Shown here piece by piece: positions 12,257-22,089 of a stretch of DNA of 64,000 bases (position 1 is the first letter of the stretch; the number at the start of each line of letters is the position of its first letter). The notes under the pieces were generated by a model. It ran no database searches. It was not told the origin of the DNA and worked only from the letters and a program-made list of their open reading frames with translations. A program made the translations under genes and the position numbers. Source of the stretch: Nitrosospira multiformis (GTDB taxonomy: Bacteria; Pseudomonadota; Gammaproteobacteria; Burkholderiales; Nitrosomonadaceae); assembly GCF_900103165.1 (NCBI RefSeq), contig NZ_FNKY01000001.1, positions 2,728,001 through 2,792,000 of the forward strand, read 5' to 3'.

Positions 12257-13578
12257 CATCATTTTGGGTTGTAGCCGGCATTTTTATTGTCGGTGCTCTG
12301 CTGTTCGTACTTCCTACGTTGCTGAGAAAAAAAGATTATCAAGCTGGCGGGGGGCGCGACTCCACCAATATCAGTATCTATCGCGATCAGTTAGCCGATC
12401 TCGATAACGATTTACGCAGCGACATCCTGACACGTGAGCAATACGAGCAAAGCAAGCGGGAACTGCAGCAGCGAATGCTGGAAGACGTTCCCCAGGGAGG
12501 ATCCGTGACAACTGCTACATTAGTGGGCGGCGGCAACCGTAATGTTGCAACCATAGCATTGGTGGTGCTGGCGATACCCCTGCTGGCGGTCTCACTTTAT
12601 CTCTGGCTGGGCAATACGCGGGCGCTTACTCCGCAGCCCGCTGTCGAGCAGATGCCCATGCAGGGAATGACGGATGAAGGAGGTCATCAAAACTTTTCGG
12701 CGGTGCTGGATAACCTGACAGCGCGTCTCAAGGAGCAGCCGGATGATATGGAAGGCTGGGTCATGCTGGGAAGAACCTATGCAATGATGCAGCGCTTCCC
12801 TGAAGCGAAAAGCGCTTATGAGAAGGCGCTTGCCATGGTCCCGGATGATGCGGAACTATTAACCGATTATGCCGATATTGTCGCGATGACGAATAATGGC
12901 AGTCTGATGGGGCAACCTCAGGAACTGATCAATAAGGCATTGCGTCTCGATCCCAAGAATCCCAAGGCGCTGGCATTGGCGGGTACCGCCGAATTTGAGC
13001 AAAAAAGATTCAAGCAAGCGGCCGTATACTGGGAGCAATTACTGGTGCTCGTTCCGCCAGAGTCTGATTTGGCGCGATCTGTAAGCAATAGCATTGCCGA
13101 AGCGAAATCGCTGGCTTCAGGGAAAGGCAGCATCATGGCAAGAGCGCAGGATCAGGCGCCGGGCGGGCAGAATCCTCCTCCTGCCGGGAACAGGCCGGAG
13201 TCAGCCGCGGCTGCGGGGGCGGCCACAGCGGGTGGCGGCACACTTTCCGGTAACGTGACATTGAGTCCCGCCATGGCCGGCAAAGCGTCTCCCAATGACA
13301 GCCTGTATATTTTTGCTCGCGCCAAAGTGGGCCCGAGGGCGCCGCTGGCGACGCTGCGCCTGCAGGTCAAGGATTTACCAGCAACTTTCTCGCTGAACGA
13401 CTCGATGGCCAGATCCGGTGTACAGCTATCCACCTTTGCCGATGAAGTGGTGGTAGGCGCCAGAATCTCAAAATCCGGATCTCCCATGCCGCAAAGTGGT
13501 GATCTGCAAGGCCTCAGCCAACCCGCCAGGGTGGGCGACAAGGGAATTAATGTGGTAATCGATCAAACGTTACCTTAA
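12253..13578 (+). CDS. ccmI: Cytochrome c biogenesis protein CcmI (TPR)
   Basis: Apocytochrome c chaperone of system I. 441 aa: two N-terminal membrane segments (about 3-24 and 96-118) around a cytoplasmic loop with the leucine-zipper-like ISIYRDQLADLDNDL, then tetratricopeptide repeats (WVMLGRTYAMMQRFPEAKSAYEKAL and the LALAGTAEFEQKRFKQAAVYWEQLL region) and a C-terminal beta-rich domain (about 325-441) like that in long CcmI/CycH proteins. Last gene of the operon, ATGA overlap with ccmH. Its TAA stop touches a family-2 repeat. Confidence 0.92.
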   Translation: MTSFWVVAGIFIVGALLFVLPTLLRKKDYQAGGGRDSTNISIYRDQLADLDNDLRSDILTREQYEQSKRELQQRMLEDVPQGGSVTTATLVGGGNRNVATIALVVLAIPLLAVSLYLWLGNTRALTPQPAVEQMPMQGMTDEGGHQNFSAVLDNLTARLKEQPDDMEGWVMLGRTYAMMQRFPEAKSAYEKALAMVPDDAELLTDYADIVAMTNNGSLMGQPQELINKALRLDPKNPKALALAGTAEFEQKRFKQAAVYWEQLLVLVPPESDLARSVSNSIAEAKSLASGKGSIMARAQDQAPGGQNPPPAGNRPESAAAAGAATAGGGTLSGNVTLSPAMAGKASPNDSLYIFARAKVGPRAPLATLRLQVKDLPATFSLNDSMARSGVQLSTFADEVVVGARISKSGSPMPQSGDLQGLSQPARVGDKGINVVIDQTLP

Positions 13579-13752
13579 ACCCGGATAATCCATTAGCGGT
13601 TCTTCGAGCACGCGAGTGCTGATGGTCAGTTTGCGGCTATTTCTGTCGCTTGCCCGGCATCCATAGACCCGGCTATGAATTTCTCCCGACCGGCAACGCT
13701 GTTTTGCAACCCACTTCGCCATCATCTCGCATTCTACTAGATTATCTAGGTT
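13579..13752. repeat. Family-2 inverted-repeat element, copy 2a
   Basis: A 174-bp non-coding element that begins directly after the ccmI stop. Left end ACCCGGATAATCCATTAG; right end CTAGATTATCTAGGTT is a mutated inverted copy. Its reverse complement aligns along its whole length with the element at 48197-48352: shared blocks include GCGAGATGA, TTGCCGGT, GGGAGAA, GCCGGGCAA and GCCGCAAACTGACC. The two copies are therefore inverted with respect to each other. No coding capacity. Probably a small non-autonomous transposable element; it may have supplied the ccmI stop codon. Confidence 0.75.
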
Positions 13753-13877
13753 GAATAAGTCCCGAGTTTCTCAGCGGCGATCCACTGAGAAACTATCCAT
13801 ACGAAATCATCAGGCTGCATAAAGTGGAAGGCGCCAATAAGCAAAGCGCATTGCGCCGTATGCATGCCTATGAGTCG

Positions 13878-14174
13878 TTAAAAATGACGGGATAGCCGTC
13901 AGGCAAGGCGCGAAGAGGTACATAGTTTCCTATGCAACAACGAGCAACTCGGCGTGCCCGTGTCTAACGAACCCTTAAAAATGACGAGATAGCCAGCAGG
14001 CAAGGCGCGAAGAGGCGCATAGTTTTTCCTATGCAACGACAAGCAACTCGGCGTGCCCGTGTCTAACGAGCTCTTAAAAATGACGAGATAGCCGTCAGGC
14101 AAGGCACGAGGAGGCGCATAGTCTCCTATGCAACGACGAGCAACGCCGCATGGCGGCTATCTCGTCATTTTTAA
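13878..14174. repeat. Three tandem units of the nested-hairpin repeat (family 4)
   Basis: Units start at 13878, 13975 and 14074 (spacings 97 and 99 bp), each with TTAAAAATGACG(A/G)GATAGCC, then AGGCAAGGC(G/A)CGA(A/G)GAGG, an inner dyad CATAG-CTATG, and CAAC(A/G)AC(G/A)AGCAAC. The third unit is complete: its outer arms TTAAAAATGACGAGATAGCC (14074-14093) and GGCTATCTCGTCATTTTTAA (14155-14174) are a perfect 20-bp inverted repeat. In the first two units the right arm is replaced by CTCGGCGTGCCCGTGTCTAACGA. The block lies between convergent ccmI and ctaA, and the third hairpin with its T-run could act as a terminator for ctaA. Related copies: 18421-18519 and inside the MITE at 24529-24625. Confidence 0.85.
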
Positions 14175-15185
14175 TTAGCGAAGCTGGTGATTGACCCAGA
14201 GGGCGGCGGTAAACAGCAGCAGCGCACCTGCTTGGTGAGCTGCCGCCAGCGGTAGCGGAACAACCAGCAGCAAAGTGGCAATGCCGAGGCTTATCTGCAC
14301 TATCAGCATGATCAATAACAGATTGCAGGCAAGATGGGCCGAACCGGGAAGTGGTAGATTTTTCGATTTAAACCAGAAAATGGGAATCAGAGTCGCCAGC
14401 GTCCATGCGATCAGGCGATGATCGAATTGTACCGTCGCCATGTTATCGAAAAAATTGCGATACCATGGCTCCAGCATGAATATCTCCGGCGGAATGATGT
14501 GACCGTTCATCAACGGAAAGGTATTGTAAGCTCGTCCCGCATGGATGCCCGCGACGAATCCTCCTGACAAAACCATGATGAAGATGAGTGTGGTAAGCCC
14601 CAGGGAAAAGCGGTGTAAACCTCGCAATCTGATATTTCCATGCGATATATCAGCAGGAAGCAGTAGCTCTAACGCCACCCGGAACATTGCGGCATAAATA
14701 ATGAATGCAAGTCCTAAATGAGCGGTCAGCCGGTATTGACTGACATGCGGGTTATCCACCAGACCGCTTTTTACCATATACCAGCCCATCGCGCCCTGCA
14801 GACCACCCAGCACGAAAATTCCTGTCAGTTTCAGGCCCAAGGGCCGATCAATGCCTTTCCGGGCGAGAAAATATACGAATGGAATAAAGAAGGCCAGTCC
14901 GATGACGCGCCCAAGCAACCGGTGAAAATACTCCCACCAGAAAATGCCCTTGAATTCTTCCAGGCTCATGCCGAGATTAATTTTTTTGTACTGAGGTGTC
15001 TGATGATATTTCTCGAAAAGCACCTCCCAATCACTTTGGCTGAGTGGAGGAATCGTACCGACGATGGGTTGCCATTCAACAATGGAAAGTCCCGAATGGG
15101 TAAGCCGTGTCACACCGCCGACAACCACCATGGCAAACACCAGCGCGCAGCAAGTCAACAACCAGATGCCAATGGATTTTTGCAT
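14175..15185 (-). CDS. ctaA: Heme A synthase (CtaA/COX15)
   Basis: Oxidises the C8 methyl of heme O to a formyl group, giving heme A for aa3-type cytochrome oxidase; inner membrane. 336 aa, eight membrane segments, and the four heme-ligand histidines of the family: His88 (EYFHRLLGR), His156 (TAHLGLA), His256 (QFDHRLIAW) and His317 (AAAHQAG). The extended form with the acidic loop after helix I ([15 protein letters not shown]) is the proteobacterial COX15 type. Its stop codon abuts the family-4 hairpin array. Faces away from smpB with an ~80-bp gap on the same strand. Confidence 0.93.
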   Translation of the reverse strand: MQKSIGIWLLTCCALVFAMVVVGGVTRLTHSGLSIVEWQPIVGTIPPLSQSDWEVLFEKYHQTPQYKKINLGMSLEEFKGIFWWEYFHRLLGRVIGLAFFIPFVYFLARKGIDRPLGLKLTGIFVLGGLQGAMGWYMVKSGLVDNPHVSQYRLTAHLGLAFIIYAAMFRVALELLLPADISHGNIRLRGLHRFSLGLTTLIFIMVLSGGFVAGIHAGRAYNTFPLMNGHIIPPEIFMLEPWYRNFFDNMATVQFDHRLIAWTLATLIPIFWFKSKNLPLPGSAHLACNLLLIMLIVQISLGIATLLLVVPLPLAAAHQAGALLLFTAALWVNHQLR

Positions 15186-15269
15186 GATAAAATAAATAAT
15201 TCGCTATAAGCGGGAGTTGATGATTTATGGCAGACTTGAAACAAATCAGATCGCGGCTTTACGAGAGGA

Positions 15270-15713
15270 TTATTTCGCGCGCATCAGACGCTGTTTGTCA
15301 CGCATCCATTCTTTCTGTTTCTCGGATTCGCGCTTGTCATGCTGTTTCTTGCCTTTGGCCAACCCTATTTCGAGTTTGATTTTTCCGGCCTTATAGTGCA
15401 TATCCAGCGGCACCAGAGTGTAGCCAGCACGCTCCGCCTTGCCAATGAGCCGCTTGATTTCATCCGCATGCAGCAGCAACTTGCGAGTGCGGACCGGGTC
15501 CGGGTTGATATGGGTGGATGCCGTCGGTAAAGGACTGATATGGCAGCCGATGAGAAACAATTCGCTGTTGCGGATTATGACGTACGCTTCCTTTATCTGC
15601 ACCCGTCCCGCACGGATTGCTTTGACCTCCCAACCTTCAAAAACCACGCCGGTTTCATATTTTTCCTCGATAAAATAATCGTGAAAAGCTTTCTTATTCT
15701 GAACAATACTCAT
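15270..15713 (-). CDS. smpB: SsrA (tmRNA)-binding protein
   Basis: Required for tmRNA-mediated rescue of stalled ribosomes. 147 aa, with the OB-fold core ([33 protein letters not shown]) and the basic C-terminal tail that becomes helical in the A site ([19 protein letters not shown]). Divergent from ratA, an arrangement conserved in many proteobacteria. The ssrA gene itself is not in this window. Confidence 0.96.
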   Translation of the reverse strand: MSIVQNKKAFHDYFIEEKYETGVVFEGWEVKAIRAGRVQIKEAYVIIRNSELFLIGCHISPLPTASTHINPDPVRTRKLLLHADEIKRLIGKAERAGYTLVPLDMHYKAGKIKLEIGLAKGKKQHDKRESEKQKEWMRDKQRLMRAK

Positions 15714-15929
15714 GTGGCAAGAAAAAGGGTGAGTTCCACGCGGGTTTCGTGTATTTTAACAGTTTCAATGCGGTCTCGGTGGATCATGGCAGTTTGTTTA
15801 TCCTGAATCCCGGGCCGGATTTCGCCGTAAAGGCGAAGGTCAAGTATGCAACCGATCTTTGTGGACATAGCGCCGAGATGAAAAATGAGTGTGAAATGAG
15901 CGGTCAAACGCCGAATTCAGGTCTATCCC

Positions 15930-16367
15930 ATGGCTGACATAGAAAAATCAGTTCTGGTCGGTTATTCCGCGAGCCAGATGTTCGCGCTGGTGGACGGGGT
16001 TGAAGCGTATCCCGATTTTCTACCGTGGTGCGGCGGTTCATCCGTGAGGCATCAGAGTGAAACCGTTACCCATGCGACGATCATGATCAATTATCACCAT
16101 ATCAAGCACAGCTTCACCACCGAGAATACCCGACACCCACCCGAATTGATTAACATAACACTGCTGGACGGACCCTTTCAAAACCTGGATGGCCACTGGC
16201 GTTTCATTCCCCTGTCGGAAGATGCCTGCAAGATAGAGTTTCGCCTACACTACACGTTCTCGCACATATTTCTGGAAAAGCTGGTAGGACCGGTATTCTT
16301 CATTATCGCCAACAGCTTTGTGGAAGCATTTATCGCACGGGCGGAAGTGGTTTATGGGCATTCATGA
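15930..16367 (+). CDS. ratA: RatA / COQ10-like START domain protein
   Basis: Member of the COQ10-START (SRPBCC) family. E. coli RatA has been described as an inhibitor of 70S ribosome association; yeast Coq10 binds ubiquinone. 145 aa: MADIEKSVLVGYSASQMFALVDGVEAYPDFLPWC is the family N-terminus, and the C-terminus has the amphipathic helix FFIIANSFVEAFIARAEVVYG. Divergent from smpB and overlapping rnfH by 14 nt, the classical smpB / ratA-rnfH arrangement. Whether it acts on respiration or translation cannot be read from sequence. Confidence 0.9.
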   Translation: MADIEKSVLVGYSASQMFALVDGVEAYPDFLPWCGGSSVRHQSETVTHATIMINYHHIKHSFTTENTRHPPELINITLLDGPFQNLDGHWRFIPLSEDACKIEFRLHYTFSHIFLEKLVGPVFFIIANSFVEAFIARAEVVYGHS

Positions 16368-16701
16368 ACGCACGATAGAGATTGAAGTCGTTTATGCGTT
16401 GCCGGACAATCAGTTTGTACGGCGGTTGAATCCGCCGGTTGGAATCACCGCGCGGCAGGCGGTGGAGCTTTCCGGCATCATCAACCTGTGTCCTGAAATT
16501 GATCTTTCACAAAACAAGCTGGGCGTATTTGGCAAATTGGTCAAACCCGATACAATTCTGCGTGATTGCGATCGTGTGGAAATCTACCGGCCATTGGCTG
16601 TCGATCCCGGAGAGGCGCGCAGGAAACGTAAGGAAGATTTCAAGGCAACGAAGAAAAATAGAGATACCGGCGTAGACGCACCCAGGAACGTCCCCCTGTG
16701 A
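16354..16701 (+). CDS. rnfH: RnfH family ubiquitin-like protein
   Basis: Small beta-grasp protein of the RnfH/UPF0125 family (also called RatB, PasI). About 115 aa from ATG 16354: IEIEVVYALPDNQFVRRL, a central SGIINLCPEIDLSQNKLGVFGK and the terminal signature RVEIYRPLAVDPGEARRKR. The frame stays open 12 codons further upstream, but ATG 16354, overlapping the ratA end, gives the family N-terminus. Function is unknown; it is almost always encoded beside ratA. Confidence 0.88.
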   Translation: MGIHERTIEIEVVYALPDNQFVRRLNPPVGITARQAVELSGIINLCPEIDLSQNKLGVFGKLVKPDTILRDCDRVEIYRPLAVDPGEARRKRKEDFKATKKNRDTGVDAPRNVPL

Positions 16702-16929
16702 ATGGCGGATAGACAGAGACAATGCAAACCCTCCGATTCCAGCGCGTTATCCTGTCTCATGGCTTGCCACAATCCTGAATCCAGTAGTTGACCATTCATT
16801 CTCCAGCTCAGCGCTATGATCCGCAAAAATCTTCCTGTTCTTCGACTTCACCACAATGGTGAGTTTCCTGCAGGAGGAATTCGATCACGAGCCATCAAGA
16901 TCAGGGTCCCCGCAGCCTCCGTGTTTCGC

Positions 16930-16935
16930 TATAAT
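16930..16935 (+). promoter_or_regulatory. -10-like box upstream of guaB
   Basis: CGCTATAATGCCG with a perfect TATAAT, 25 bp before the guaB ATG; the same 13-mer precedes ccmA. A clear -35 at the usual spacing is lacking. GAAGGA at 16946-16951 is the likely ribosome-binding site. Confidence 0.45.
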
Positions 16936-16959
16936 GCCGCTTTGTGAAGGATCAATATC

Positions 16960-18420
16960 ATGCGATTGGTTGAAAAAGCTCTGACTTTTGATGATGTTTT
17001 GCTGCTTCCCGCCCACTCCGGGGTTTTGCCGCGCAATGTTAATTTAACCACCCGGCTCACCCGCGCAATTTCCCTCAACATTCCACTGGTTTCCGCCGCC
17101 ATGGATACGGTAACCGACTCGCGGCTTGCCATTGCCCTCGCGCAGGAAGGTGGCATCGGCATCATCCACAAGAATATGCCTGCGGAAGATCAGGCAGCCC
17201 ATGTAGCCAAAGTCAAACGCTTCGAAAGCGGTGTGGTGAAGGAACCGATCACCATTCCCCCGGACATGACCGTCCGCGAAGTGCTCAATCTCATCCACCG
17301 GTACAAGATATCCGGTTTGCCGGTGGTGGAAGGCTCGAAAGTCGTGGGTATCGTCACCAACCGGGATCTGCGCTTCGAAACCAATCTGGATCAACCCATC
17401 AAGAACATCATGACGCTGAAAGAGCGGCTGGTGACAGTCAAAGAAGGGACGACTCGTGAAGAAGCAATGGCGTTGCTGCATAAACACCGGCTGGAGAGAG
17501 TACTGGTGGTAAATGGCGATTTCGAGTTGTGCGGATTAATTACCGTGAAGGACATTATCAAAACTTCGGAACATCCCAGTGCGTGCAAGGATGATCTGGG
17601 CCGTTTACGCGTGGGGGCTGCGGTTGGAGTCGGCGAAGGCAGCGACGAACGCGCGGAAGCGTTGGCTGAAGCAGGCGTGGATGTGATCGTGGTGGATACG
17701 GCTCACGGTCATTCCCAGAGCGTACTTGAGCGGGTACAGTGGGTCAAGAAGCGCTTTCCTCAAATTCAGGTTATCGGCGGCAATATTGCCACTGCTGCTG
17801 CGGCCAAGGCGCTGGTCGATCACGGAGCCGACGGCGTAAAAGTTGGAATAGGTCCCGGCTCGATTTGTACCACGCGCATTGTCGCCGGTGTGGGCGTACC
17901 GCAAATCACCGCGATCAAGAACGTATCGGACGCATTGAACAACACCGGCGTGCCGCTGATTGCCGATGGAGGCATCCGCTATTCCGGCGATATCGCTAAG
18001 GCCATCGCCGCCGGCGCCAGTTCCGTAATGCTGGGTGGATTGTTTGCCGGCACCGAAGAGTCTCCCGGAGAAATTGAACTCTTCCAGGGGCGATCTTATA
18101 AAACCTATCGCGGTATGGGCTCGCTTTCCGCCATGCAGCAAGGTTCCAGTGACCGCTATTTCCAGGAAGCCGGACAAGACACTGAGAAACTGGTGCCCGA
18201 AGGCGTGGAAGGCCGTGTACCTTTCAAGGGCAGCGTAATCGCCGTGATCCATCAGCTCATAGGCGGTATACGCTCGGGCATGGGTTATCTCGGCTGTGGA
18301 ACCATTGACGAAATGCACGCCAAAGCCGAGTTCATTGAAATCACCTCCGCCGGTATCCGCGAATCTCATGTTCATAACGTCCAGATCACCAAGGAGGCGC
18401 CAAATTATCACGTGGAATAG
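16960..18420 (+). CDS. guaB: IMP dehydrogenase
   Basis: NAD-dependent oxidation of IMP to XMP, first committed step of GMP synthesis. 486 aa TIM-barrel with an inserted pair of CBS domains (about 95-205: [20 protein letters not shown] and [19 protein letters not shown]). The catalytic Cys lies near residue 303 in [15 protein letters not shown], and the mobile flap [12 protein letters not shown] is present. Followed by guaA after 157 bp; this gap holds a family-4 hairpin. Confidence 0.97.
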   Translation: MRLVEKALTFDDVLLLPAHSGVLPRNVNLTTRLTRAISLNIPLVSAAMDTVTDSRLAIALAQEGGIGIIHKNMPAEDQAAHVAKVKRFESGVVKEPITIPPDMTVREVLNLIHRYKISGLPVVEGSKVVGIVTNRDLRFETNLDQPIKNIMTLKERLVTVKEGTTREEAMALLHKHRLERVLVVNGDFELCGLITVKDIIKTSEHPSACKDDLGRLRVGAAVGVGEGSDERAEALAEAGVDVIVVDTAHGHSQSVLERVQWVKKRFPQIQVIGGNIATAAAAKALVDHGADGVKVGIGPGSICTTRIVAGVGVPQITAIKNVSDALNNTGVPLIADGGIRYSGDIAKAIAAGASSVMLGGLFAGTEESPGEIELFQGRSYKTYRGMGSLSAMQQGSSDRYFQEAGQDTEKLVPEGVEGRVPFKGSVIAVIHQLIGGIRSGMGYLGCGTIDEMHAKAEFIEITSAGIRESHVHNVQITKEAPNYHVE

Positions 18421-18519
18421 TTAAAAAGCCGCCATGCCGCGTTGCTGGGTCGTTGATCGCATAGGAATCGCTACGCGCGTCCTTCGCCTTGCCTGACGCC
18501 AATTGAGTCATTTTTAACG
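18421..18519. repeat. Family-4 nested-hairpin repeat between guaB and guaA
   Basis: Read on the minus strand: TTAAAAATGACTC, then CGTCAGGCAAGGCGAAG, the inner CGTAG...CTATGCG dyad, CAACGCGGCATGGCGGC and TTTTTAA. The core matches the array at 13878-14174 but in the opposite orientation, and the outer arms are imperfect (GCCGCC against GGCG, A/T runs at both ends). It begins immediately after the guaB stop and could attenuate or terminate guaB transcripts. Confidence 0.75.
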
Positions 18520-18577
18520 TTTTCCTCGTGGTTTTGCCTGTTTGAAGTTACGATTTAAGGATTTCTGACGCACCCCG

Positions 18578-20140
18578 ATGCATCAAAAAATACTCATCCT
18601 CGACTTTGGTTCCCAATATACCCAGTTGATCGCCCGCCGCGTCCGGGAAACCAACGTTTATTGCGAAGTTCATCCCTGCGACGTCAGCTCGCAATTCATC
18701 CATGACTTTGCAGCGCAAGGCATTATTCTTTCCGGTGGTCCGAATTCCGTTGCGGAGGATGAAACACCGCGCGCCCCGCAAGCTGTCTTCGACTTGGGTA
18801 TCCCGGTACTGGGAATTTGCTACGGCATGCAGGTGATGGCTGCGCAGCTGGGCGGCGCGGTTGAAACTTCAAAAGTACGGGAATTTGGCTATGCTGAGGT
18901 ACGTGCGGAAAATCGAACCGCACTGATGCGTGATATTCACGATCGTACCGATGCGGAAGGCAAACCGGTTCTGGATGTGTGGATGAGTCATGGCGACAAG
19001 GTAACGGCGCTTCCTCCCGGTTTCAAGGTGATGATCAGCAATGCCGCCACGCCGAATGCCGCCATAGCGGATGAGGCACGCAAGTTCTATGGCATGCAAT
19101 TTCATCCCGAGGTCACCCACACCCTGCAAGGCAAGGCCATCATCGAGCGGTTTGTACATGAAATTTGCGGGGCCGGTTACGACTGGAATATGCCCGATTT
19201 CATGGAAGAAGCGATCGGCAGGATTCGCTCGGAAGTGGGCACGGATGAAGTGATTCTGGGTCTATCCGGCGGTGTGGATTCATCGGTCGCGGCGGCGCTT
19301 ATTCATCGCGCAATCGGAGAACAGCTTACCTGCGTATTTGTGGACAATGGTTTGCTGCGATTAAACGAGGCGAAGCAGGTAATGGACACCTTTAGCAGGA
19401 ACCTGGGTGTCAAAGTCATTCACGTCGACGCCGGCAAAGAATTTCTCGGTCACTTGCAAGGCGTTGCCGATCCCGAACAAAAACGTCGTATTATCGGCCG
19501 GGAGTTTGTCGAAGTATTTCAGCGCGAAGCCGCCAGGATCGCCAACGCCCGCTGGCTTGCCCAGGGAACGATCTACCCGGACGTGATTGAATCCGCTGGT
19601 GGTAAGACAAAAAAAGCTCATACCATCAAATCCCATCATAACGTCGGCGGCCTGCCCGATACATTGCATTTGAAGTTGCTGGAACCCCTGCGTGAACTGT
19701 TCAAGGATGAAGTACGTGAACTTGGCCTGACGCTGGGACTCCCGCACGATATGGTATACCGTCACCCTTTTCCGGGTCCTGGCCTGGGCGTTCGCATTCT
19801 TGGCGAGGTCAAGTACGAATATGCCGAGTTGCTGCGGCGTGCCGACGCGATTTTTATCGAAGAATTACGTGCTTCGGGCTGGTATGAAAAAGCCTCGCAA
19901 GCCTTTGCCGTCTTCCTGCCGGTAAAATCAGTCGGGGTGATGGGCGATGGACGCACCTATGATTACGTGGTGGCATTAAGAGCGGTCAAAACAGAAGACT
20001 TTATGACGGCCCACTGGGTGGAGCTCCCCTATACCCTGCTGGCCAGGATTTCTAATCGTATTGTCAACGAGGTTCGCGGCATCAATCGCGTCGTATACGA
20101 TATCTCCGGCAAACCACCTGCGACGATTGAATGGGAATAA
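18578..20140 (+). CDS. guaA: GMP synthase (glutamine-hydrolysing)
   Basis: Converts XMP to GMP. 520 aa: class I glutaminase domain with nucleophile Cys in GICYGMQ (about residue 82) and the HPE triad part in [13 protein letters not shown] pyrophosphatase domain with PP-loop GLSGGVDSS (about 227); C-terminal dimerisation domain ending [18 protein letters not shown], the family terminus. Completes the guanylate branch started by guaB. Confidence 0.97.
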   Translation: MHQKILILDFGSQYTQLIARRVRETNVYCEVHPCDVSSQFIHDFAAQGIILSGGPNSVAEDETPRAPQAVFDLGIPVLGICYGMQVMAAQLGGAVETSKVREFGYAEVRAENRTALMRDIHDRTDAEGKPVLDVWMSHGDKVTALPPGFKVMISNAATPNAAIADEARKFYGMQFHPEVTHTLQGKAIIERFVHEICGAGYDWNMPDFMEEAIGRIRSEVGTDEVILGLSGGVDSSVAAALIHRAIGEQLTCVFVDNGLLRLNEAKQVMDTFSRNLGVKVIHVDAGKEFLGHLQGVADPEQKRRIIGREFVEVFQREAARIANARWLAQGTIYPDVIESAGGKTKKAHTIKSHHNVGGLPDTLHLKLLEPLRELFKDEVRELGLTLGLPHDMVYRHPFPGPGLGVRILGEVKYEYAELLRRADAIFIEELRASGWYEKASQAFAVFLPVKSVGVMGDGRTYDYVVALRAVKTEDFMTAHWVELPYTLLARISNRIVNEVRGINRVVYDISGKPPATIEWE

Positions 20141-20225
20141 ATTTGCATCATTCACTGTTTCTCGGCAAGCTTATCGATAAAAATATTAGGCCCATGGTTT
20201 AACCTTACGTAAACCGGTTCTATCA

Positions 20226-20861
20226 ATGAAGATAATTGCTACATCTGTCACTTTTCTGCCTCTCCTGCTTCTCGGCGAACCAGTGCTGGCGGAAGGAGGA
20301 AAGCAGTCAGAGAAGTTAAATACGTCAACCGTGAATTCAGCCGCGCAGATTGTCCAGCCTCACAATTCTGACATTAGGGTTAAAGTTGAGAATGATGGTG
20401 AACAAATCATTGTGAAGGCAACTTTTACTGTTCCGGCTGCGCCTCAGCAAGTCTGGGCGGTGCTGACCGACTTCGATAACATATCCAACTTTATTTCCAG
20501 CATCCAGTCCAGCAAAGTGGTCGGAAGATCGGGCGATGATATACATGTCTCCCAGCACGCGATAGAAAAATATGCCTTTCTAACGATTTCGCTTGAATCA
20601 GTACGAAAAATTAATTTGACCCCTTTCAAGAAAATCCATGAACGCATGATTAGCGGCAGCATGCGCAAAATGGAAGAAACGACACAACTATTGCCAGAGG
20701 GAAATCACACGCGTATTGTTTATCATGCGGAGATTATTCCTGATGTCTGGATTCTGCGGTTTATAGGACCCCACTTCATCGAGAACGAAGCGCGAAAGCA
20801 ATTCCAGGAAATATCCAACGAAATAATCAGAAGAAAACAACTGGCAGTCACCACTGGATAG
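20226..20861 (+). CDS. Secreted SRPBCC (START-like) protein
   Basis: 211 aa with a Sec signal peptide (MKIIATSVTFLPLLLLGEPVLA, likely cut after ALA-type site near 22) and a SRPBCC/polyketide-cyclase-like domain (about 55-205; FTVPAAPQQVWAVLTDFDN is the typical entry strand and helix). Such domains bind hydrophobic ligands, but the ligand is unknown. Periplasmic location is predicted. Stands alone 85 bp after guaA with a weak ribosome-binding site. Confidence 0.75.
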   Translation: MKIIATSVTFLPLLLLGEPVLAEGGKQSEKLNTSTVNSAAQIVQPHNSDIRVKVENDGEQIIVKATFTVPAAPQQVWAVLTDFDNISNFISSIQSSKVVGRSGDDIHVSQHAIEKYAFLTISLESVRKINLTPFKKIHERMISGSMRKMEETTQLLPEGNHTRIVYHAEIIPDVWILRFIGPHFIENEARKQFQEISNEIIRRKQLAVTTG

Positions 20862-21065
20862 TACTCCAGTAAGCAAAGTCGCTCAGATCACGCCAAAACT
20901 CTCCTGCATAAAGCCACAACCAAGAATCTGCCGACGCGCACCAACTCCCTTATGCGTCAGCGTCACCAGATTGATAATGTTGCGATAGGAAGTTGTTTTC
21001 CTCTCAATTCTTTTCTCACCCCGGAAATGCGGAGCACGCCAGAGAGAGCGGTGATCTCTGATCCT

Positions 21066-21215
21066 TCACAGGGGTTTGCGTCCACTAATGATTCTAAGTA
21101 ACACCACCACGATGGCGATCACCAACAGAATATGGATGAAACCACCCATGGTGTAAGAACTCACCAACCCAAGCAGCCATAAAATGATCAGAACGACAGC
21201 GATGGTATAGAGCAT
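21066..21215 (-). CDS. 49-aa lmo0937-type membrane protein
   Basis: Short gene: 49 codons from ATG 21215 with AAAGGAG 7 nt upstream. The product has two hydrophobic segments, MLYTIAVVLIILWLLGLVSS and FIHILLVIAIVVVLLRII, joined by YTMGG, and ends SGRKPL. This pattern is that of the lmo0937/DUF5670 family of tiny membrane proteins, widespread near stress genes and of unknown function. Last gene of a minus-strand run of small stress-type proteins. Confidence 0.85.
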   Translation of the reverse strand: MLYTIAVVLIILWLLGLVSSYTMGGFIHILLVIAIVVVLLRIISGRKPL

Positions 21216-21320
21216 GATATTCTCCTTTCATGTTTAACCTGTTTATCAACGTTCCTGACACTCATCCGGATTGTAGGACATACCGCCATTCAAGAATTAC
21301 CTGCGGATAGGGTCCCGGTT

Positions 21321-21725
21321 CTATTTTTCTCGCTCGGCATCGGCCTTGGCAGCGGCTTCCGCAGCTTTTGCATCTTTAAGGCAAATCCCTTTTGCGTCGC
21401 CGGCCCGATCGTCACACCGTTCTTTAGCGGTCGCGTAATCCGCCTCCGCCCTGGCGATACGGGCTTTATAGCGATTTTCCCTGGAAGGTTCATACTGAGC
21501 TTCAAGATCGGCTTCCGCGACCTCTTCTCCACCTTTCGCTTCAACTCGGCAAATATCCTTCGCATTCGCGGCGAGGGAATCACAATGCGCCTTTTGGGCC
21601 TTGTATTCGCGTTCTATGCGCTCCTTTTCCGCTTTGTACGCATCCTTGGACATGTGCTGCCCCGCCATCGTGCCGAAACTGAATACCAAGCCCGAGATTA
21701 TCGCGATGACTTTGAATTTATCCAT
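21321..21725 (-). CDS. Periplasmic Cys-repeat protein, hypothetical
   Basis: 134 aa with an N-terminal signal helix (MDKFKVIAIISGLVFSFGTMA) and a charged, predicted helical mature part. It contains an internal duplication: YKAQKAHCDSLAANAKDIC...AEADLEAQY, then YATAKERCDDRAGDAKGIC...AAKADAE. Each half has a pair of Cys spaced by ten residues (C-x10-C), suggesting helical hairpins with a disulfide each. Similar proteins accompany CsbD and BON proteins in betaproteobacteria. Function not known. AAGGA lies 6 nt before the ATG. Confidence 0.72.
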   Translation of the reverse strand: MDKFKVIAIISGLVFSFGTMAGQHMSKDAYKAEKERIEREYKAQKAHCDSLAANAKDICRVEAKGGEEVAEADLEAQYEPSRENRYKARIARAEADYATAKERCDDRAGDAKGICLKDAKAAEAAAKADAEREK

Positions 21726-21757
21726 GATTTCCTTAACTTATAATTCTAATACCATTA

Positions 21758-21788
21758 TGCGGCATGTCGCATTTCGCCACATGCCGCA
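21758..21788. repeat. Dyad TGCGGCATGT / ACATGCCGCA
   Basis: Perfect 10-bp inverted repeat with an 11-bp spacer (CGCATTTCGCC), between the csbD-like stop and the next gene's ribosome-binding site. The same half-site words (GCGGCA, TGTCGC, CCACATG) recur upstream of the PEP-CTERM genes at 27221-27290. Could be an operator or a transcript hairpin. Confidence 0.6.
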
Positions 21789-21793
21789 CCACT

Positions 21794-22012
21794 TTATTTA
21801 GGAGGATAGATATCCTTCTGGTTTTTCTCCCAGGTGGAAATTTGCTTTTCCGCCTCCTCCTTTGTAACCCCATACGATTCCTGAATCTTCCCCGCGAGCT
21901 GATCCCGTTTGCCTGCAATCACATCGAGATGATCGTCGGTTAGCTTGCCCCACTGCTCCTTGACTTTACCCTTGAATTGTTTCCAGTTGCCTTCTACTTG
22001 ATCCCAGTTCAT
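21794..22012 (-). CDS. CsbD family stress protein
   Basis: 72 aa, MNWDQVEGNWKQFKGKVKEQWGKLTDDHLDVIAGKRDQL, the unmistakable CsbD pattern, with a longer tail (ISTWEKNQKDIYPPK) common in proteobacterial members. CsbD proteins are general-stress-induced, structurally little defined, of unknown biochemical role. AAAGGAG is 6 nt before the ATG. Confidence 0.92.
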   Translation of the reverse strand: MNWDQVEGNWKQFKGKVKEQWGKLTDDHLDVIAGKRDQLAGKIQESYGVTKEEAEKQISTWEKNQKDIYPPK

Positions 22013-22089
22013 TTTTAACTCCTTTCATATGGATAATAGGACATGCAATTTCATTACGGTTTCTTTGATGCTCATTTCCAGCTACTTAT

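Noticed and set aside
13899-14102. 67-aa minus-strand open frame
   Set aside because: It reads entirely through the tandem hairpin units, producing a duplicated peptide; no ribosome-binding site or family pattern.
13878-14174. CRISPR-like array of regularly spaced repeats
   Set aside because: Units are 97-99 bp with internal dyads and almost no unique spacer; only three units and no cas genes. It is a tandem hairpin repeat.
17605-18411. Long open frame antisense to guaB (268 aa)
   Set aside because: Opposite to a highly conserved gene, no domain signature; similar shadows occur opposite guaA, ndvB and clpB.
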